A DNA stretch of 64,000 nucleotides. It comes from Effusibacillus pohliae DSM 22757 (lineage in GTDB: Bacteria; Bacillota; Bacilli; Tumebacillales; Effusibacillaceae). Positions 9,863-18,766 of this stretch are shown here, one piece after another. Made by a program: the position numbers and the translations under genes. The notes under the pieces were generated by a model. It worked only from the letters and a program-made list of their open reading frames with translations, was not told the DNA's origin and ran no database searches. The DNA is taken from NCBI RefSeq assembly GCF_000376225.1, contig NZ_AQXL01000132.1:62001-126000 (forward strand), read 5' to 3'. Position 1 is the first letter of the stretch. Each line of letters opens with the position of its first letter.

Positions 9863-9946
9863 TGATTTTTGTTTCTTCCCTTTCTTCTATCGGCAGCCTT
9901 GAAAAAATACTGTTGTCTTGCGCCCGTCATGTACCATGCGGGTTCC

Positions 9947-11266
9947 TCACATACTTGCTTCAGCAGACTCGTCAGACAGCTTGCGTGCATGCTCCTTGCG
10001 GATCGCCAAAACCAAAATGCTCGTCACCAACAAGGAGGCGCTGAGGAAAAACAGTCCGGCGGTGACCGAACCGGTGGCGTTTTTCAGCATCCCCAACATA
10101 TACGGTCCGACAAATCCGCCTAGGTTGCCAATCGAGTTGATCACCGCAATGCCGACGGCCGCCGCCGATTCGCTGAAAAACAGTGCCGGGAGCGACCAGA
10201 ACGGCCCGAAAAAGCTGTAAATGCCAGCCGTAGCGATCGCCATCATGAGGATCGAAACATACGGATTGGACGTCATGCCGGCGCCAATCAATCCCAACGC
10301 GCCCACCACCGGCGGAATGGCCGCATGAATGCGCCGCTCTCCCGTGCGGTCCGAACGGCGGGCCCACAGGATCATCGCAATCCCGCCCACAATATACGGA
10401 ATCATCGTGATCAGACCCACTTGCGTGTTGGTTAACAACTTGGAGAATGCCTTGATGATGGTCGGCATCCAGAAGCCGATCCCATACAGCCCCAACACCA
10501 GTGTGAAGTAAATCAGCGACAGGTGCCACACTCTGCCATTTTTCATTACCTCGAGGGTGGTGTACCGTTTCACTTTCAGCTTCGCCGCCTGTTCCCTTTG
10601 CAGCTCAGCTTTCAGCCAATTTTTCTCTTCCTGTGTCAGCCAGTCGGCGTCATCCGGTCGGTCCGTCAGATAATAATAGGTAATGACCCCCATCAGGACG
10701 GCAGGCAATCCTTCCAAAACAAACATCCAGCGCCAGCCCGGCATGCCGAACCAATCGATGTGGTCCATAATCCAGGTGGAAACGGGTGCGCCAACGATGT
10801 TGGAAACGGCGAGCGCGGTCATAAACAGGGCAAACGCCCGCGCCTGTTCTTTCGCCCGGAACCAGTATGTGATGTACAGGATGATGCCAGGGAAAAATCC
10901 GGCCTCCGCAACGCCGAGCAAAAACCGCAAAATGTACAGATGGGTGGCGTTTTGCGCCCATGCCGTGACAATCACGACGATTCCCCAACTGATCAGAATC
11001 CGCGCGATCCACACCCGCGCCCCGATCCGATGCAGCAAAAGATTGCTCGGCACTTCAAAGATAAAATACCCGAAAAAGAAGATTCCGGAGACCAAACCGA
11101 ACGTTTCGGCAGACAAACCGAGCGCCTTGTTCATGTCCAAAGCGGCGTACCCCAAATTGACCCTGTCCAAAAACGCCACGATGTACAGCAGAAAAATGTA
11201 CGGGATGATCCGGTAGGTGACTTTCCTGATGGTTCTCTCTCCCAACGATGTAGCAACCGCATCCAT
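9947..11266 (-). CDS. MFS transporter, anion:cation symporter (phthalate/tartrate-type) family
   Basis: A 439-residue, 12-helix major facilitator. The N-terminal half has FLDRVNLGYAALDMNKALG and GVAEAGFFPGIILYITYWF, hallmarks of the ACS family that moves organic anions such as glucarate, tartrate or phthalate. The start at 11266 follows GGGGAGCG. A promoter with a palindrome over the -10 lies directly upstream. With glcD downstream, a 2-hydroxy acid such as glycolate or lactate is a plausible cargo (inference). Confidence 0.85.
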   Translation of the reverse strand: MDAVATSLGERTIRKVTYRIIPYIFLLYIVAFLDRVNLGYAALDMNKALGLSAETFGLVSGIFFFGYFIFEVPSNLLLHRIGARVWIARILISWGIVVIVTAWAQNATHLYILRFLLGVAEAGFFPGIILYITYWFRAKEQARAFALFMTALAVSNIVGAPVSTWIMDHIDWFGMPGWRWMFVLEGLPAVLMGVITYYYLTDRPDDADWLTQEEKNWLKAELQREQAAKLKVKRYTTLEVMKNGRVWHLSLIYFTLVLGLYGIGFWMPTIIKAFSKLLTNTQVGLITMIPYIVGGIAMILWARRSDRTGERRIHAAIPPVVGALGLIGAGMTSNPYVSILMMAIATAGIYSFFGPFWSLPALFFSESAAAVGIAVINSIGNLGGFVGPYMLGMLKNATGSVTAGLFFLSASLLVTSILVLAIRKEHARKLSDESAEASM

Positions 11267-11334
11267 GTTTCGCTCCCCTTTTTTGTTTTGATTGCTTGCT
11301 GCTCGTCCAAATCCATGTATAGTTCAATTATTCT

Positions 11335-11366
11335 GTAAATTTACTATATTCTCCACCGTTGGTCAA
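11335..11366 (-). promoter_or_regulatory. Sigma-A-type promoter of the MFS-glcD unit with palindrome on the -10
   Basis: Minus strand TTGACC (11361-11366), a 17-base spacer and TAAATT (11338-11343). The -10 is covered by the perfect palindrome GTAAATTTAC (11335-11344), and TATAGT/ACTATA arms at 11318-11323 and 11343-11348 form a second dyad. A repressor site is likely, its owner unknown. Confidence 0.55.
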
Positions 11367-11420
11367 CATGCAAAAATTTTTCCATGTAAAAGCGCAATGC
11401 CTGCATCCATCAACGACAGG

Positions 11421-12383
11421 TCATGGGAAGCAGGCAGGACCACTCTCATTTTTCCACGCCAGCACCACGCGTTCAATCCCTTGCAAGTCTTTTACAACAT
11501 CCGTCTTGGCCCCCGGCCAATGACGTTCGATCATCTCTGCCACGCGCCGCGCCTGCTGAATCCCCACCTCGAATCCGACCAGGGCGGGCCCCTGCTCGCG
11601 CATCAAACTCGGCAACGCTTGCGTGATTCGGCGGTACGGTTCCAGTCCGTCTTCGCCGCCGTCCAGCGCCAGGCGCGGTTCATGCTCCCGCACTTCCACC
11701 GCCAACCCGGCAATCTCTCGCGACGGAATATAGGGCGGATTGGATACCAGAACATCGAGCCGGACTCCTGTTTCCAACAAAGGTTCGACCAGATCCCCCT
11801 GCAAAAATCGGACTTGCGCTCCCAGCCGCTGCGCATTTTCCCGGGCCATCCGAATCGCGTCAGGTGAAATGTCTGCTGCCAAAACGTCCGCTTCCGGCCA
11901 TTCCAGCGCAAGCGTCACCGCAATCGCGCCGGAGCCGGTTCCGATATCGGCCACCACCGGGCGAGCCTCTGCAGCCGGATCCTGCGCATACTGCTGCCCC
12001 GGGTCGCCGTCCACCACCGGACGCTGCTCCTTCCACCACAGGCGCCGCTTCAATATCTCCTCCACCAGGATCTCCGTCTCCGGCCGCGGAATCAATACGG
12101 CGGGGGTTACACGGAAATCCCGACCGTAAAATTCCTGCACCCCGACGATATACTGCAGCGGCTCCCCGCTCAGGCGCCGCTCCACCCACGCTTGAAACAA
12201 CTCCCATTTGTCCGGCGGAAACGGTTCCCTCTCTTCCGCCAGCAGCTTCGCTTTCGACCATCCGAACAGATGCTGCAACAACACTTCCGCATTCAGCCGC
12301 GGGTTTGCAATCCCCCGCTCCGTAAACAGAAGGGAAGCCTGCTGCAGGGCTTCCCGAATCGTTTTGCACACTTCATTATTCAT
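11421..12383 (-). CDS. prmC: Peptide chain release factor N5-glutamine methyltransferase
   Basis: A 320-residue PrmC/HemK that methylates the GGQ glutamine of release factors. An N-terminal helical domain precedes the Rossmann methyltransferase with SAM motif [13 protein letters not shown] and the catalytic NPPY (in VSNPPYIPS). A hydrophilic stretch of about 25 residues before the SAM motif ([20 protein letters not shown]) is longer than usual, which explains the above-average length. Its start overlaps the end of prfA by 8 bases, so the two are translationally coupled, the standard arrangement for substrate and modifier. Confidence 0.95.
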   Translation of the reverse strand: MNNEVCKTIREALQQASLLFTERGIANPRLNAEVLLQHLFGWSKAKLLAEEREPFPPDKWELFQAWVERRLSGEPLQYIVGVQEFYGRDFRVTPAVLIPRPETEILVEEILKRRLWWKEQRPVVDGDPGQQYAQDPAAEARPVVADIGTGSGAIAVTLALEWPEADVLAADISPDAIRMARENAQRLGAQVRFLQGDLVEPLLETGVRLDVLVSNPPYIPSREIAGLAVEVREHEPRLALDGGEDGLEPYRRITQALPSLMREQGPALVGFEVGIQQARRVAEMIERHWPGAKTDVVKDLQGIERVVLAWKNESGPACFP

Positions 12384-13446
12384 TGGCCGCTTTCAACTGC
12401 TCGGTGCGATCGGCCGCAATCAGCGCGTTGATGATCTCGTCCAGGTCGCCCTGCAGCACAGCGTCCAGTTTGTGCAGCGTCAGTCCGATGCGATGGTCGG
12501 TCACGCGGCTTTGCGGGAAGTTGTAGGTGCGGATCCGCTCCGAACGGTCACCGGTTCCCACCTGGCTTTTCCGCGCATCAGCCAGCTCTTTTTGCTGTTC
12601 CTGCTGTTTCAATTCGTACAGGCGGGCGCGCAGGACTTTCATCGCTTTTTCCTTGTTCTTGAGCTGCGATTTTTCGTCCTGGCAAGACACCACAAGCCCG
12701 GTCGGCAGGTGGGTGATGCGGATCGCCGACTGGGTGGTGTTGACCGACTGTCCGCCGGGACCTGTCGAACAGAACGTGTCGATTCGCAGGTCTTTCTCAT
12801 TGATTTCCACTTCCACTTCTTCCGCTTCCGGCAGCACGGCAACCGTCGCCGTCGACGTGTGAATGCGTCCGCCCGATTCGGTGGCCGGCACGCGCTGCAC
12901 GCGGTGGGCGCCCGACTCGAATTTTAATTTTGAATAAGCGCCCTTGCCGTTCACCATAAAAATAACTTCCTTAAACCCGCCCAGTTCGGTCAACGACGCT
13001 TCGATGATTTCCGTCTTCCATCCTTGCCGTTCGGCATAACGGGTATACATCCGGTACAGGTCGCCGGCAAACAGGGCCGCCTCGTCGCCGCCAGCCGCAC
13101 CACGGATCTCGACGATCACGTTTTTGTCATCGTTCGGATCCTTCGGCAGCAGCAAAATGGTCAGCTGCTCTTTCAGCGCCGCCTCTTTTTCGCTGAGTTC
13201 GGCGATTTCCAGCTTGACCAGTTCACGCATTTCGTCGTCCAGTTTGTCGGCCAGCATCGCCTTCGCATCGGCCAACCCTTGCACTGTCCGCTTGTATTCG
13301 CGGAACACCTGCACCGTTTCTTCCAGATCCGCCTGTTCCTTCGAATATTGGCGAAGCTTCACCGGATCGGCGATCACGTCCGGATCGCACAGCAGTTCGG
13401 TCAGCTTGTTGTATCGGTCTTCCAACGCTTGCAAACGTTCGATCAT
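12376..13446 (-). CDS. prfA: Peptide chain release factor 1
   Basis: A 356-residue class I release factor, the usual RF1 length. Domain 3 contains the peptidyl-tRNA hydrolysis motif [18 protein letters not shown]. The N-terminus [19 protein letters not shown] matches RF1. The ATG at 13446 is preceded by AGGAAGTGAG; an in-frame start at 13464 would put translation close to the promoter -10 and is less likely. It recognises UAA and UAG stops. A strong sigma-A promoter lies 27 bases upstream, and prmC overlaps its end. Confidence 0.96.
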   Translation of the reverse strand: MIERLQALEDRYNKLTELLCDPDVIADPVKLRQYSKEQADLEETVQVFREYKRTVQGLADAKAMLADKLDDEMRELVKLEIAELSEKEAALKEQLTILLLPKDPNDDKNVIVEIRGAAGGDEAALFAGDLYRMYTRYAERQGWKTEIIEASLTELGGFKEVIFMVNGKGAYSKLKFESGAHRVQRVPATESGGRIHTSTATVAVLPEAEEVEVEINEKDLRIDTFCSTGPGGQSVNTTQSAIRITHLPTGLVVSCQDEKSQLKNKEKAMKVLRARLYELKQQEQQKELADARKSQVGTGDRSERIRTYNFPQSRVTDHRIGLTLHKLDAVLQGDLDEIINALIAADRTEQLKAANE

Positions 13447-13473
13447 CGTTCTCACTTCCTGCATAGTAATTTA

Positions 13474-13502
13474 ATTATAGTACAAAAGCGGCCGCCAGTC
13501 AA
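13474..13502 (-). promoter_or_regulatory. Strong sigma-A promoter for prfA-prmC
   Basis: Minus strand TTGACT (13497-13502), 17-base spacer, perfect TATAAT (13474-13479), with the prfA start 27 bases downstream. Confidence 0.85.
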
Positions 13503-13543
13503 AAAACAGACCGCTTCCAGCCCGTTCCAATCCGTATCTGCAC

Positions 13544-13576
13544 AAAAAAAGCTGCCGACAGAAGCCTGTCAACAGC
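13544..13576 (-). terminator. Terminator of the spore lipoprotein gene
   Basis: On the minus strand, arms 13566-13576 and 13551-13561 form an 11-bp stem with two G-U pairs and a 4-base loop, followed by seven T residues (complement of 13544-13550). It separates the lipoprotein gene from prfA. Confidence 0.88.
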
Positions 13577-13595
13577 CACCTGGTTCCGCCTGCGA

Positions 13596-14207
13596 TCAGC
13601 GGGCAGGTACTTCCGGGATGTCCCGCTTCAACTGCTCGATTTCCTGATCCAGGCTGGAAAGAGGTTGTCCACTGCGAACTTTTTGCGCGGTGTCATACAC
13701 CCGGCGGGCTAACGCACTGTCCGTGGTGATGCGCACGGAACGGAAGACAGGCGCTTGCACCATTAGCAGCTGGCGCACTTCTTGGGCAATCGCCCCGGCT
13801 CGTTCGCGCGGCACCGTTCGATGCAACCGAAGACCGACGATCGCCGTTTGTCCGTTCACCACCACGCTGGCGGTGTCGACCCCTTGAATGGATTGGGCGA
13901 GATCAGCGATCCGGTCGGCCGTTACACCGCCAGCATAGGTGCCTTGCGTATAATCGCGGAATCCTCCGCCGATCGGCGGCGCCATGTTGCGCAAGTTGAC
14001 CGGCGGGTTGTTGATGTTGTTGTGGCCGGCCAACCAGGCGCGGTCACCGTCTCCGTCAAGATCGATGCCCCGATTGTCATAAATCGGTTCCGTTTTCTCC
14101 GCTTGCATGCGGTGGTTGATACCGGGACTGCCGCCGCCGCAACCTGCCAGCAACCCAAGCGTGACGGTGCCAAGAACCGTCCATGCGATCCACTTGTCGG
14201 TTCGCAC
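13596..14207 (-). CDS. YhcN/YlaJ-family sporulation lipoprotein
   Basis: A 203-residue exported protein. The signal peptide ends in the lipobox LLAGC at about residues 19-23, so it is a lipoprotein. The C-terminal half (ADRIADLAQSIQGVDTASVVVNGQTAIVGL) is the YhcN/YlaJ domain seen in spore inner-membrane and germination-related lipoproteins. The start is GTG at 14207 behind AAGGAGGTGG. It sits alone between tdk and prfA with its own terminator. Expression in the forespore is expected from the family, but I did not find a convincing forespore promoter. Confidence 0.82.
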   Translation of the reverse strand: MRTDKWIAWTVLGTVTLGLLAGCGGGSPGINHRMQAEKTEPIYDNRGIDLDGDGDRAWLAGHNNINNPPVNLRNMAPPIGGGFRDYTQGTYAGGVTADRIADLAQSIQGVDTASVVVNGQTAIVGLRLHRTVPRERAGAIAQEVRQLLMVQAPVFRSVRITTDSALARRVYDTAQKVRSGQPLSSLDQEIEQLKRDIPEVPAR

Positions 14208-14287
14208 AATACCACCTCCTTCGGGTACACTTAGCTTTCCCCGAAGCGAGACGTCGCCAACAAGCCAATTAAAGTCAATTTTACCCC

Positions 14288-14881
14288 TTACGCTTCTATG
14301 GCCATTTCACGCGGCACCTCGTGACAGTGGCGGCAGCGCGCTTCATAGCTTTCGGCGGCGCCGATCTGAATCACCGGATCGCTGTATAGCGCCGGCCGGC
14401 CGTCGATCAACCGCTGCGTACGGCTGGCCGGATTTCCGCAGCACACGCAAATCGCCTGCAGCTTCTCCACATATTCGGCCAATGCCATCAAGGCGGGCAT
14501 CGGTCCGAACGGCTCACCGCGAAAATCGAGGTCGAGCCCGGCGCAAATCACCCGTTTTCCCCGGTCGGCCAGGCCGGTGACGACCTCGAGGATGCCGAAA
14601 TCAAAAAACTGCACCTCGTCGATCGAAATCACTTCTGTGTCCGGTTCAACCAGACCCGACAGTTGTGCAGAATCCTTCACTGCCACGGCATCCTCTTTTT
14701 CGCCCGTATGCGACACCACGGCCGACAAATGGTAACGATTATCAATTGCCGGTTTGAACACCTGCACTTTTTGTTTGGCAATCCGCGCCCGCTTGGTCCG
14801 GCGGATCAGTTCCTCGCTTTTGCCAGAAAACATGCTCCCGCAAATGACTTCGACCCAGCCTAGTCGTTTGATGGTATGCAA
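14288..14881 (-). CDS. tdk: Thymidine kinase
   Basis: A 197-residue type II thymidine kinase that phosphorylates thymidine for salvage. The P-loop [14 protein letters not shown] is at about residues 12-25, the DEVQFFD motif follows, and a zinc ribbon (CVCCGN and CRHCH) and [14 protein letters not shown] lie near the end. The TTG at 14881 is chosen: GGGAG lies eight bases before it, and the protein then starts like B. subtilis Tdk, 11 residues ahead of ICGSMFSGK. Upstream ATGs at 14920 and 15040 lack ribosome sites, and the latter lies inside rpmE. It follows rpmE, as in Bacillus. Confidence 0.92.
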   Translation of the reverse strand: MHTIKRLGWVEVICGSMFSGKSEELIRRTKRARIAKQKVQVFKPAIDNRYHLSAVVSHTGEKEDAVAVKDSAQLSGLVEPDTEVISIDEVQFFDFGILEVVTGLADRGKRVICAGLDLDFRGEPFGPMPALMALAEYVEKLQAICVCCGNPASRTQRLIDGRPALYSDPVIQIGAAESYEARCRHCHEVPREMAIEA

Positions 14882-14949
14882 AAAAATCGCTCCCGTCGCT
14901 GTAATTGTTCCCTGTTCCATTCGACAGAATACGGGAAAATCCTTTGCCA

Positions 14950-14975
14950 AAATAAAAGACCACCCGATCGGGTGG
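14950..14975 (-). terminator. Terminator between rpmE and tdk
   Basis: Perfect palindrome CCACCCGATCGGGTGG (14960-14975), followed on the minus strand by a T-rich tract (complement of 14950-14958). The opposite side also has a seven-T run, so it may work in both directions. Since it comes before tdk, tdk is probably expressed partly by read-through. Confidence 0.75.
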
Positions 14976-14987
14976 CCATCCGTTTTT

Positions 14988-15185
14988 TTAACGGCTGTAT
15001 TTTTTCTTGAATTTCTCAACACGACCGCCGGTGTCCACAAACTTCTGCTTCCCGGTGAAGAACGGGTGGCAGGCGGAGCAGATCTCCACGCGCAGATTTT
15101 CTTTCACGGAACCGGTCTCGAACGTGTTGCCGCAAGCGCACGTTACAGTCGTGATTTTGTAGGCAGGATGAATTCCCTGTTTCAT
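14988..15185 (-). CDS. rpmE: 50S ribosomal protein L31, zinc-binding type
   Basis: A 65-residue L31 with the zinc ligands CACGN and CSACHPF, so it is the zinc-containing (C+) form. It ends in the usual basic tail [13 protein letters not shown]. The ATG at 15185 follows AAAGAGGTGAAC. A second, zinc-free L31 may exist elsewhere in the genome, since Zur-type sites are present in this window; none is seen here. It has its own promoter and a leader hairpin, independent of modA upstream. Confidence 0.95.
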   Translation of the reverse strand: MKQGIHPAYKITTVTCACGNTFETGSVKENLRVEICSACHPFFTGKQKFVDTGGRVEKFKKKYSR

Positions 15186-15202
15186 GATGTTCACCTCTTT
15201 CC

Positions 15203-15224
15203 GGCTATAGATGTGGCCATAGCC
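15203..15224 (-). promoter_or_regulatory. Leader hairpin of rpmE, possible L31 autoregulatory site
   Basis: GGCTAT (15203-15208) pairs with ATAGCC (15219-15224) in the 50-base leader between the rpmE promoter and its ribosome site. Leader structures that bind L31 are described in several phyla; whether this is one needs a covariance model. Confidence 0.35.
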
Positions 15225-15244
15225 CCGAATAGCAGACAGACGAA

Positions 15245-15273
15245 ATTATATCACTTCACCCGGCTTATTGCAA
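15245..15273 (-). promoter_or_regulatory. Sigma-A promoter of rpmE
   Basis: Minus strand TTGCAA (15268-15273), 17-base spacer, TATAAT (15245-15250), 60 bases upstream of the rpmE start. Confidence 0.75.
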
Positions 15274-15287
15274 TGAGATCATTTCCC

Positions 15288-16061
15288 TTACTGCACCTGA
15301 AAAGCGGCCCGTTCAAACCGGTCCTTCCCTTTCGGCGATTCCAGTAGATCCAAAAAATCTTTCGCCGTATTCGGATGTTGACTCGCCTTTAAGACGGCCA
15401 TCGGGTAACGGATCGGTTCATGCAATTTGTCATCGATTTCCAACGCGATATGCGCCTTGTCATCCGATACAGCATCGGAACGGTAGACAATGCCTGCCTG
15501 CACCTTTTCCGCCGTGACCTGGCTTAACACATCGCGAACCGTTTTCCCGTAGGCAAGTTTCGGTTGCAGTTCCTGCCAAACGCCCGATTTTTCAAGCGCC
15601 TGTTTGGCGTACCGGCCGGCCGGCGAAGCAGTCGGGTCAGCGATGGCAATCTGTTTGTATTCACGATCTTTCAACTGCTCCAAACTCTTGATCGTCCGTC
15701 TGCCTTCCGGCACCACGACGACCAGGCGGTTCGCCAGAAACTTTTTGATCGTGTCTTCCGCCACCAGGTGTTTTTGCACCAATTGCTGCATTTCCTGTTC
15801 ACCGGCCGAAAGAAACAGATCGAACGCCGCTCCCTGCTCAATCTGGCGGGCCAAAGCTCCGCTCGGGCCGGCGGTCAATTGAATCTTCACATCCCGATGC
15901 TCCGCCTGGTAGGACCAAACCAGCTGTTTCACCACCGGTTCCAGCGACGACGCAACCGCAACCTGCAACACGGTTTGCGGCTGCACCTCCCGCGACTGGA
16001 CGCTGCATCCGACCAGCAACAGCAGCAAAAGGCTGAGAAGAGCAGCTACCCGTTGTTTCAT
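15288..16061 (-). CDS. modA: Molybdate ABC transporter substrate-binding lipoprotein
   Basis: A 257-residue periplasmic-binding-type protein. A signal peptide rich in leucine ends at the lipobox LLVGC (about residues 15-19). The mature part has ModA features: AVASSLEPVVKQL, GPSGALARQIEQGAAFDLFLSAG, and ADPTASPAGRYAKQAL. It should capture molybdate or tungstate outside the membrane. No modB or modC lies beside it, so the permease would be encoded elsewhere. It is placed between rpmE and the plus-strand hydroxylase/dehydrogenase pair, in a spot that in Bacillus is the rho-rpmE junction. The start at 16061 follows GGAGAATC. Confidence 0.85.
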   Translation of the reverse strand: MKQRVAALLSLLLLLLVGCSVQSREVQPQTVLQVAVASSLEPVVKQLVWSYQAEHRDVKIQLTAGPSGALARQIEQGAAFDLFLSAGEQEMQQLVQKHLVAEDTIKKFLANRLVVVVPEGRRTIKSLEQLKDREYKQIAIADPTASPAGRYAKQALEKSGVWQELQPKLAYGKTVRDVLSQVTAEKVQAGIVYRSDAVSDDKAHIALEIDDKLHEPIRYPMAVLKASQHPNTAKDFLDLLESPKGKDRFERAAFQVQ

Positions 16062-16256
16062 CGTTTGATTCTCCTTGCCGGGGCAGTGTCATCAAGCAGC
16101 CCACCCCATTTTCTCCCGTTGTCTCCCCTCCTACTATACCACAATCCGGGTGCGTGCAGCATGTTCTGCCGCAAGCAGACCGCCCTCTACACCACCTGGC
16201 ACTATTTCAACACCTCGTATTCCGAATGGCCTGCTGCGTGGATGACCGAACAGCGG

Positions 16257-16285
16257 TTGATAATATTCTGACTAGTCAGTATAAT
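16257..16285 (+). promoter_or_regulatory. Sigma-A promoter with a perfect operator in the spacer
   Basis: TTGATA (16257-16262), 17-base spacer, TATAAT (16280-16285). The spacer ends with the perfect 12-bp palindrome CTGACTAGTCAG (16268-16279), of the TGAC-GTCA form bound by many TetR-family repressors. It drives the hydroxylase and aldehyde dehydrogenase genes. No TetR gene is in the window. Confidence 0.75.
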
Positions 16286-16335
16286 AAATGCATAAACAAA
16301 AAAGTTGCGTTTTATGCACAACGGAAGAAAGTCAA

Positions 16336-16995
16336 GTGACCTACACAAATGGGAGGAGAAGACCTTTAAAACGCTACCTGAAAGAATTTTGGAGCTTCCC
16401 GGATATCCTCATCACGAGCGGTTTGTTTCTCATCAGCCTCACGCTGACTGCCCCCCACCTGTCAGAGTCCGCAACCTGGATCGCACTGGTTGCCGGAATG
16501 GTCGGGTATGCGGCGAGCGAATACACGATCCACCGCTTTCTGTTCCATATGAAGCCGCCAAAAAATCCGTCTTTGCTGCGGCTCCTCAAACGCTTGCACT
16601 ACGACCATCACGTGCATCCGGACGAGCTGCATCTGTTGTTCCTGCCCGTCTGGTACAGCCTGCCCAATATCGCCGGCATCGCTCTGATCGTGTATGCCAT
16701 CACCGCCAGGCTGACGCTGACAGCCGCTTTTGTAACCGGTGTGATCGGATATTTACTATTTTACGAATGGACGCATTACATTGCCCACCGGCCCGTGCAA
16801 CCCCTAACTCCCTGGGGACGCTGGATGAAGAAAGTCCATCTCTGGCATCATTACAAAAACGAACATTACTGGTACGGCGTCACCAATCCGGCATTCGATC
16901 TGCTGCTGGGAACGTTTAAAGACGAAAAAACGGTGCCGAAAAGCAAAACCGCCCGCAACCTGGAACAACGAGGTAAAACGGAGCTCCACCTGTGA
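16336..16995 (+). CDS. Membrane fatty acid hydroxylase / sterol desaturase family protein
   Basis: A 219-residue integral membrane di-iron enzyme with about four hydrophobic helices. The histidine clusters are visible: HRFLFH, HYDHHVHPDE, HYIAHRP and HLWHHYKNEHYWYGV. Family members hydroxylate fatty acyl chains, carotenoids or sterols with O2. The GTG at 16336 is chosen; the upstream ATG at 16288 lies only three bases after the -10 and cannot be in the transcript. GGAAG lies about nine bases before the GTG. It is followed 69 bases later by an aldehyde dehydrogenase, so the pair may oxidise a lipid or terpenoid chain end to the acid (inference). Confidence 0.8.
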   Translation: MTYTNGRRRPLKRYLKEFWSFPDILITSGLFLISLTLTAPHLSESATWIALVAGMVGYAASEYTIHRFLFHMKPPKNPSLLRLLKRLHYDHHVHPDELHLLFLPVWYSLPNIAGIALIVYAITARLTLTAAFVTGVIGYLLFYEWTHYIAHRPVQPLTPWGRWMKKVHLWHHYKNEHYWYGVTNPAFDLLLGTFKDEKTVPKSKTARNLEQRGKTELHL

Positions 16996-17064
16996 TCGAA
17001 CAGCGCACAGAAACAGGAGATCCACTTTGATCTCACAGTCAACCGGAAGCAAGGAGGAATCCGC

Positions 17065-18654
17065 ATGACATGGGTTGTGAAACATCCGGCCACAGGCGAG
17101 ACGATCGGCAGCCTGCAAGAAACACCGCCTGCGAAGGTAAACGATCTGTATCGCGAGGCAAAAGAAGCTTTTGCCGCATGGTCCCGTTTGCCGGTCCGCA
17201 AACGGCTGAACTATCTGCGAGCCCTGCGGCTGGCGATTGTCGAAGACATGGAAGACATTGTCCGGGTGATCAGCCAGTCCACCGGCAAAATACCAACGGA
17301 AGCCCTCGTCACCGAAGTGATGGCAGTCGCGGAAGCGATCCTGCATATTGAAAAACGGGCCCCGCACGCGCTAAAAACAAAAAAAGTGAAAACGCCGATC
17401 ACCTTCATCGGCAAAACTTCCTACGTCGAATACAAACCGCGGGGAGTCGTGCTGGTCCTCTCCCCGTGGAACTTTCCGTTTCAGCTTTCCGCGATTCCAG
17501 TCGCGGAAGCGTTGGCCGGCGGCAATACGGTGATCCTCAAGCCGTCGGAAATCAGTCCGCTGGTGGGTGTTTTGATTGAGGCGTTGTTTGCGAAAGCGGG
17601 GTTTCCAAAAGGCGTTTTACAAGTGGCACACGGCGGCAAGGAATTGGGGACCGCGCTTGTACGGGCGAAACCGGACTATATCCATTTCACCGGATCGGTT
17701 CGTACAGGAAAAATCATCCAGGCGGAAGCGGCGAAACATCTGATCCCCACCACATTGGAACTGGGCGGAAAAGATCCGATGATCGTGTTTGCCGACGCCA
17801 ACCTGGAACGGGCCGTCAACGCGGCCGTTTGGGGAGCGTTCAGCAACAGCGGGCAGGTTTGCATGTCTGTCGAACGCATCTACGTGCAACGGCCTGTGTA
17901 CGACGAATTTGTCACCCGCCTGGCACAAGCGGCGGAATGCCTGCGGCAAGGAAACGATCCGGACGACGATCTCGGGTCCATGACCTTCCCCACGCAATTG
18001 AATATTGTCGCCAGCCATGTGAAACAAGCACTCGAACAGGGAGCTCGCCTGCTGACCGGCGAACACCCCGATACCTGGCAGGAAGGCTGGATGTTTCTGA
18101 AGCCGATGATTGTTACCAATGTGACACAAGACATGGACATCATGCAGGAAGAGACGTTCGGCCCCGTTTTGCCGGTCATGCCGTTTGATACGGAAGAAGA
18201 AGCGATTCAATTGGCAAACGACAGCAGATTCGGGTTAAGCGCCAGCGTCTGGACGTCCGATATCGGCCGCGGCAAACGGGTCGTCTCGCGGCTGGTGACA
18301 GGCAACGCGGTCATCAACGACCTGATCATCACGATTGCCAACCCCCATCTGCCGTATGGAGGAGTCAAGGAAGGCGGTTTGGGAGCGTACCATGCGGACA
18401 TCGGCATGCAAACATTCTGCGTCCGGACTTCCGTCATGGTCGATTCGGGCAGATGGAACCGGGAAGTGCACTGGTTCCCGTACGCAGGCAAATTTTTGCC
18501 GTTCGCCAACCTGGTGCGCAGCTTTTGGGGACGATCACGCAACTGGCCCGGATTCCTGCGATCCTATCTGCAGCTCCTGTCACTTAGCAGAACGGCGGAC
18601 CGACAAGCAAGCAAACCGCTGATGCCGACCCATGACAAACAACTGCATTCGTAA
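17065..18654 (+). CDS. Membrane-associated aldehyde dehydrogenase (fatty or apocarotenoid aldehyde type)
   Basis: A 529-residue NAD(P)-dependent aldehyde dehydrogenase of the class 3 / CrtNc-like group. It shows the active-site SPWNFPFQL region, ELGGKDP with the general-base Glu at about residue 233, and the nucleophilic Cys in NSGQVCMSVERIYV at about residue 271. About 60 residues beyond the catalytic core contain a hydrophobic, aromatic stretch (FPYAGKFLPFANLVRSFWG) that may tie it to the membrane, as in fatty aldehyde dehydrogenases. A strong AAGGAGGAA ribosome site precedes the ATG. Its partner is the hydroxylase-family gene upstream. Substrate is not determined. Confidence 0.82.
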   Translation: MTWVVKHPATGETIGSLQETPPAKVNDLYREAKEAFAAWSRLPVRKRLNYLRALRLAIVEDMEDIVRVISQSTGKIPTEALVTEVMAVAEAILHIEKRAPHALKTKKVKTPITFIGKTSYVEYKPRGVVLVLSPWNFPFQLSAIPVAEALAGGNTVILKPSEISPLVGVLIEALFAKAGFPKGVLQVAHGGKELGTALVRAKPDYIHFTGSVRTGKIIQAEAAKHLIPTTLELGGKDPMIVFADANLERAVNAAVWGAFSNSGQVCMSVERIYVQRPVYDEFVTRLAQAAECLRQGNDPDDDLGSMTFPTQLNIVASHVKQALEQGARLLTGEHPDTWQEGWMFLKPMIVTNVTQDMDIMQEETFGPVLPVMPFDTEEEAIQLANDSRFGLSASVWTSDIGRGKRVVSRLVTGNAVINDLIITIANPHLPYGGVKEGGLGAYHADIGMQTFCVRTSVMVDSGRWNREVHWFPYAGKFLPFANLVRSFWGRSRNWPGFLRSYLQLLSLSRTADRQASKPLMPTHDKQLHS

Positions 18655-18727
18655 ACTCTCCTCCGCACGAGCCAACCTCCCGACAAACGGCGGTGGGCTT
18701 CGCTTGTTCTGCAACCGCCAATGACAA

Positions 18728-18753
18728 CCCCCGTTTCAGCTGCGAAACGGGGG
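18728..18753. terminator. Stem-loop between convergent aldehyde dehydrogenase and rho genes
   Basis: Perfect 10-bp arms CCCCCGTTTC (18728-18737) and GAAACGGGGG (18744-18753) with a 6-base loop. Neither side has a good T tract, so it may stabilise 3' ends or act with Rho rather than terminate alone. Confidence 0.55.
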
Positions 18754-18766
18754 CAAACAGTGTCAT

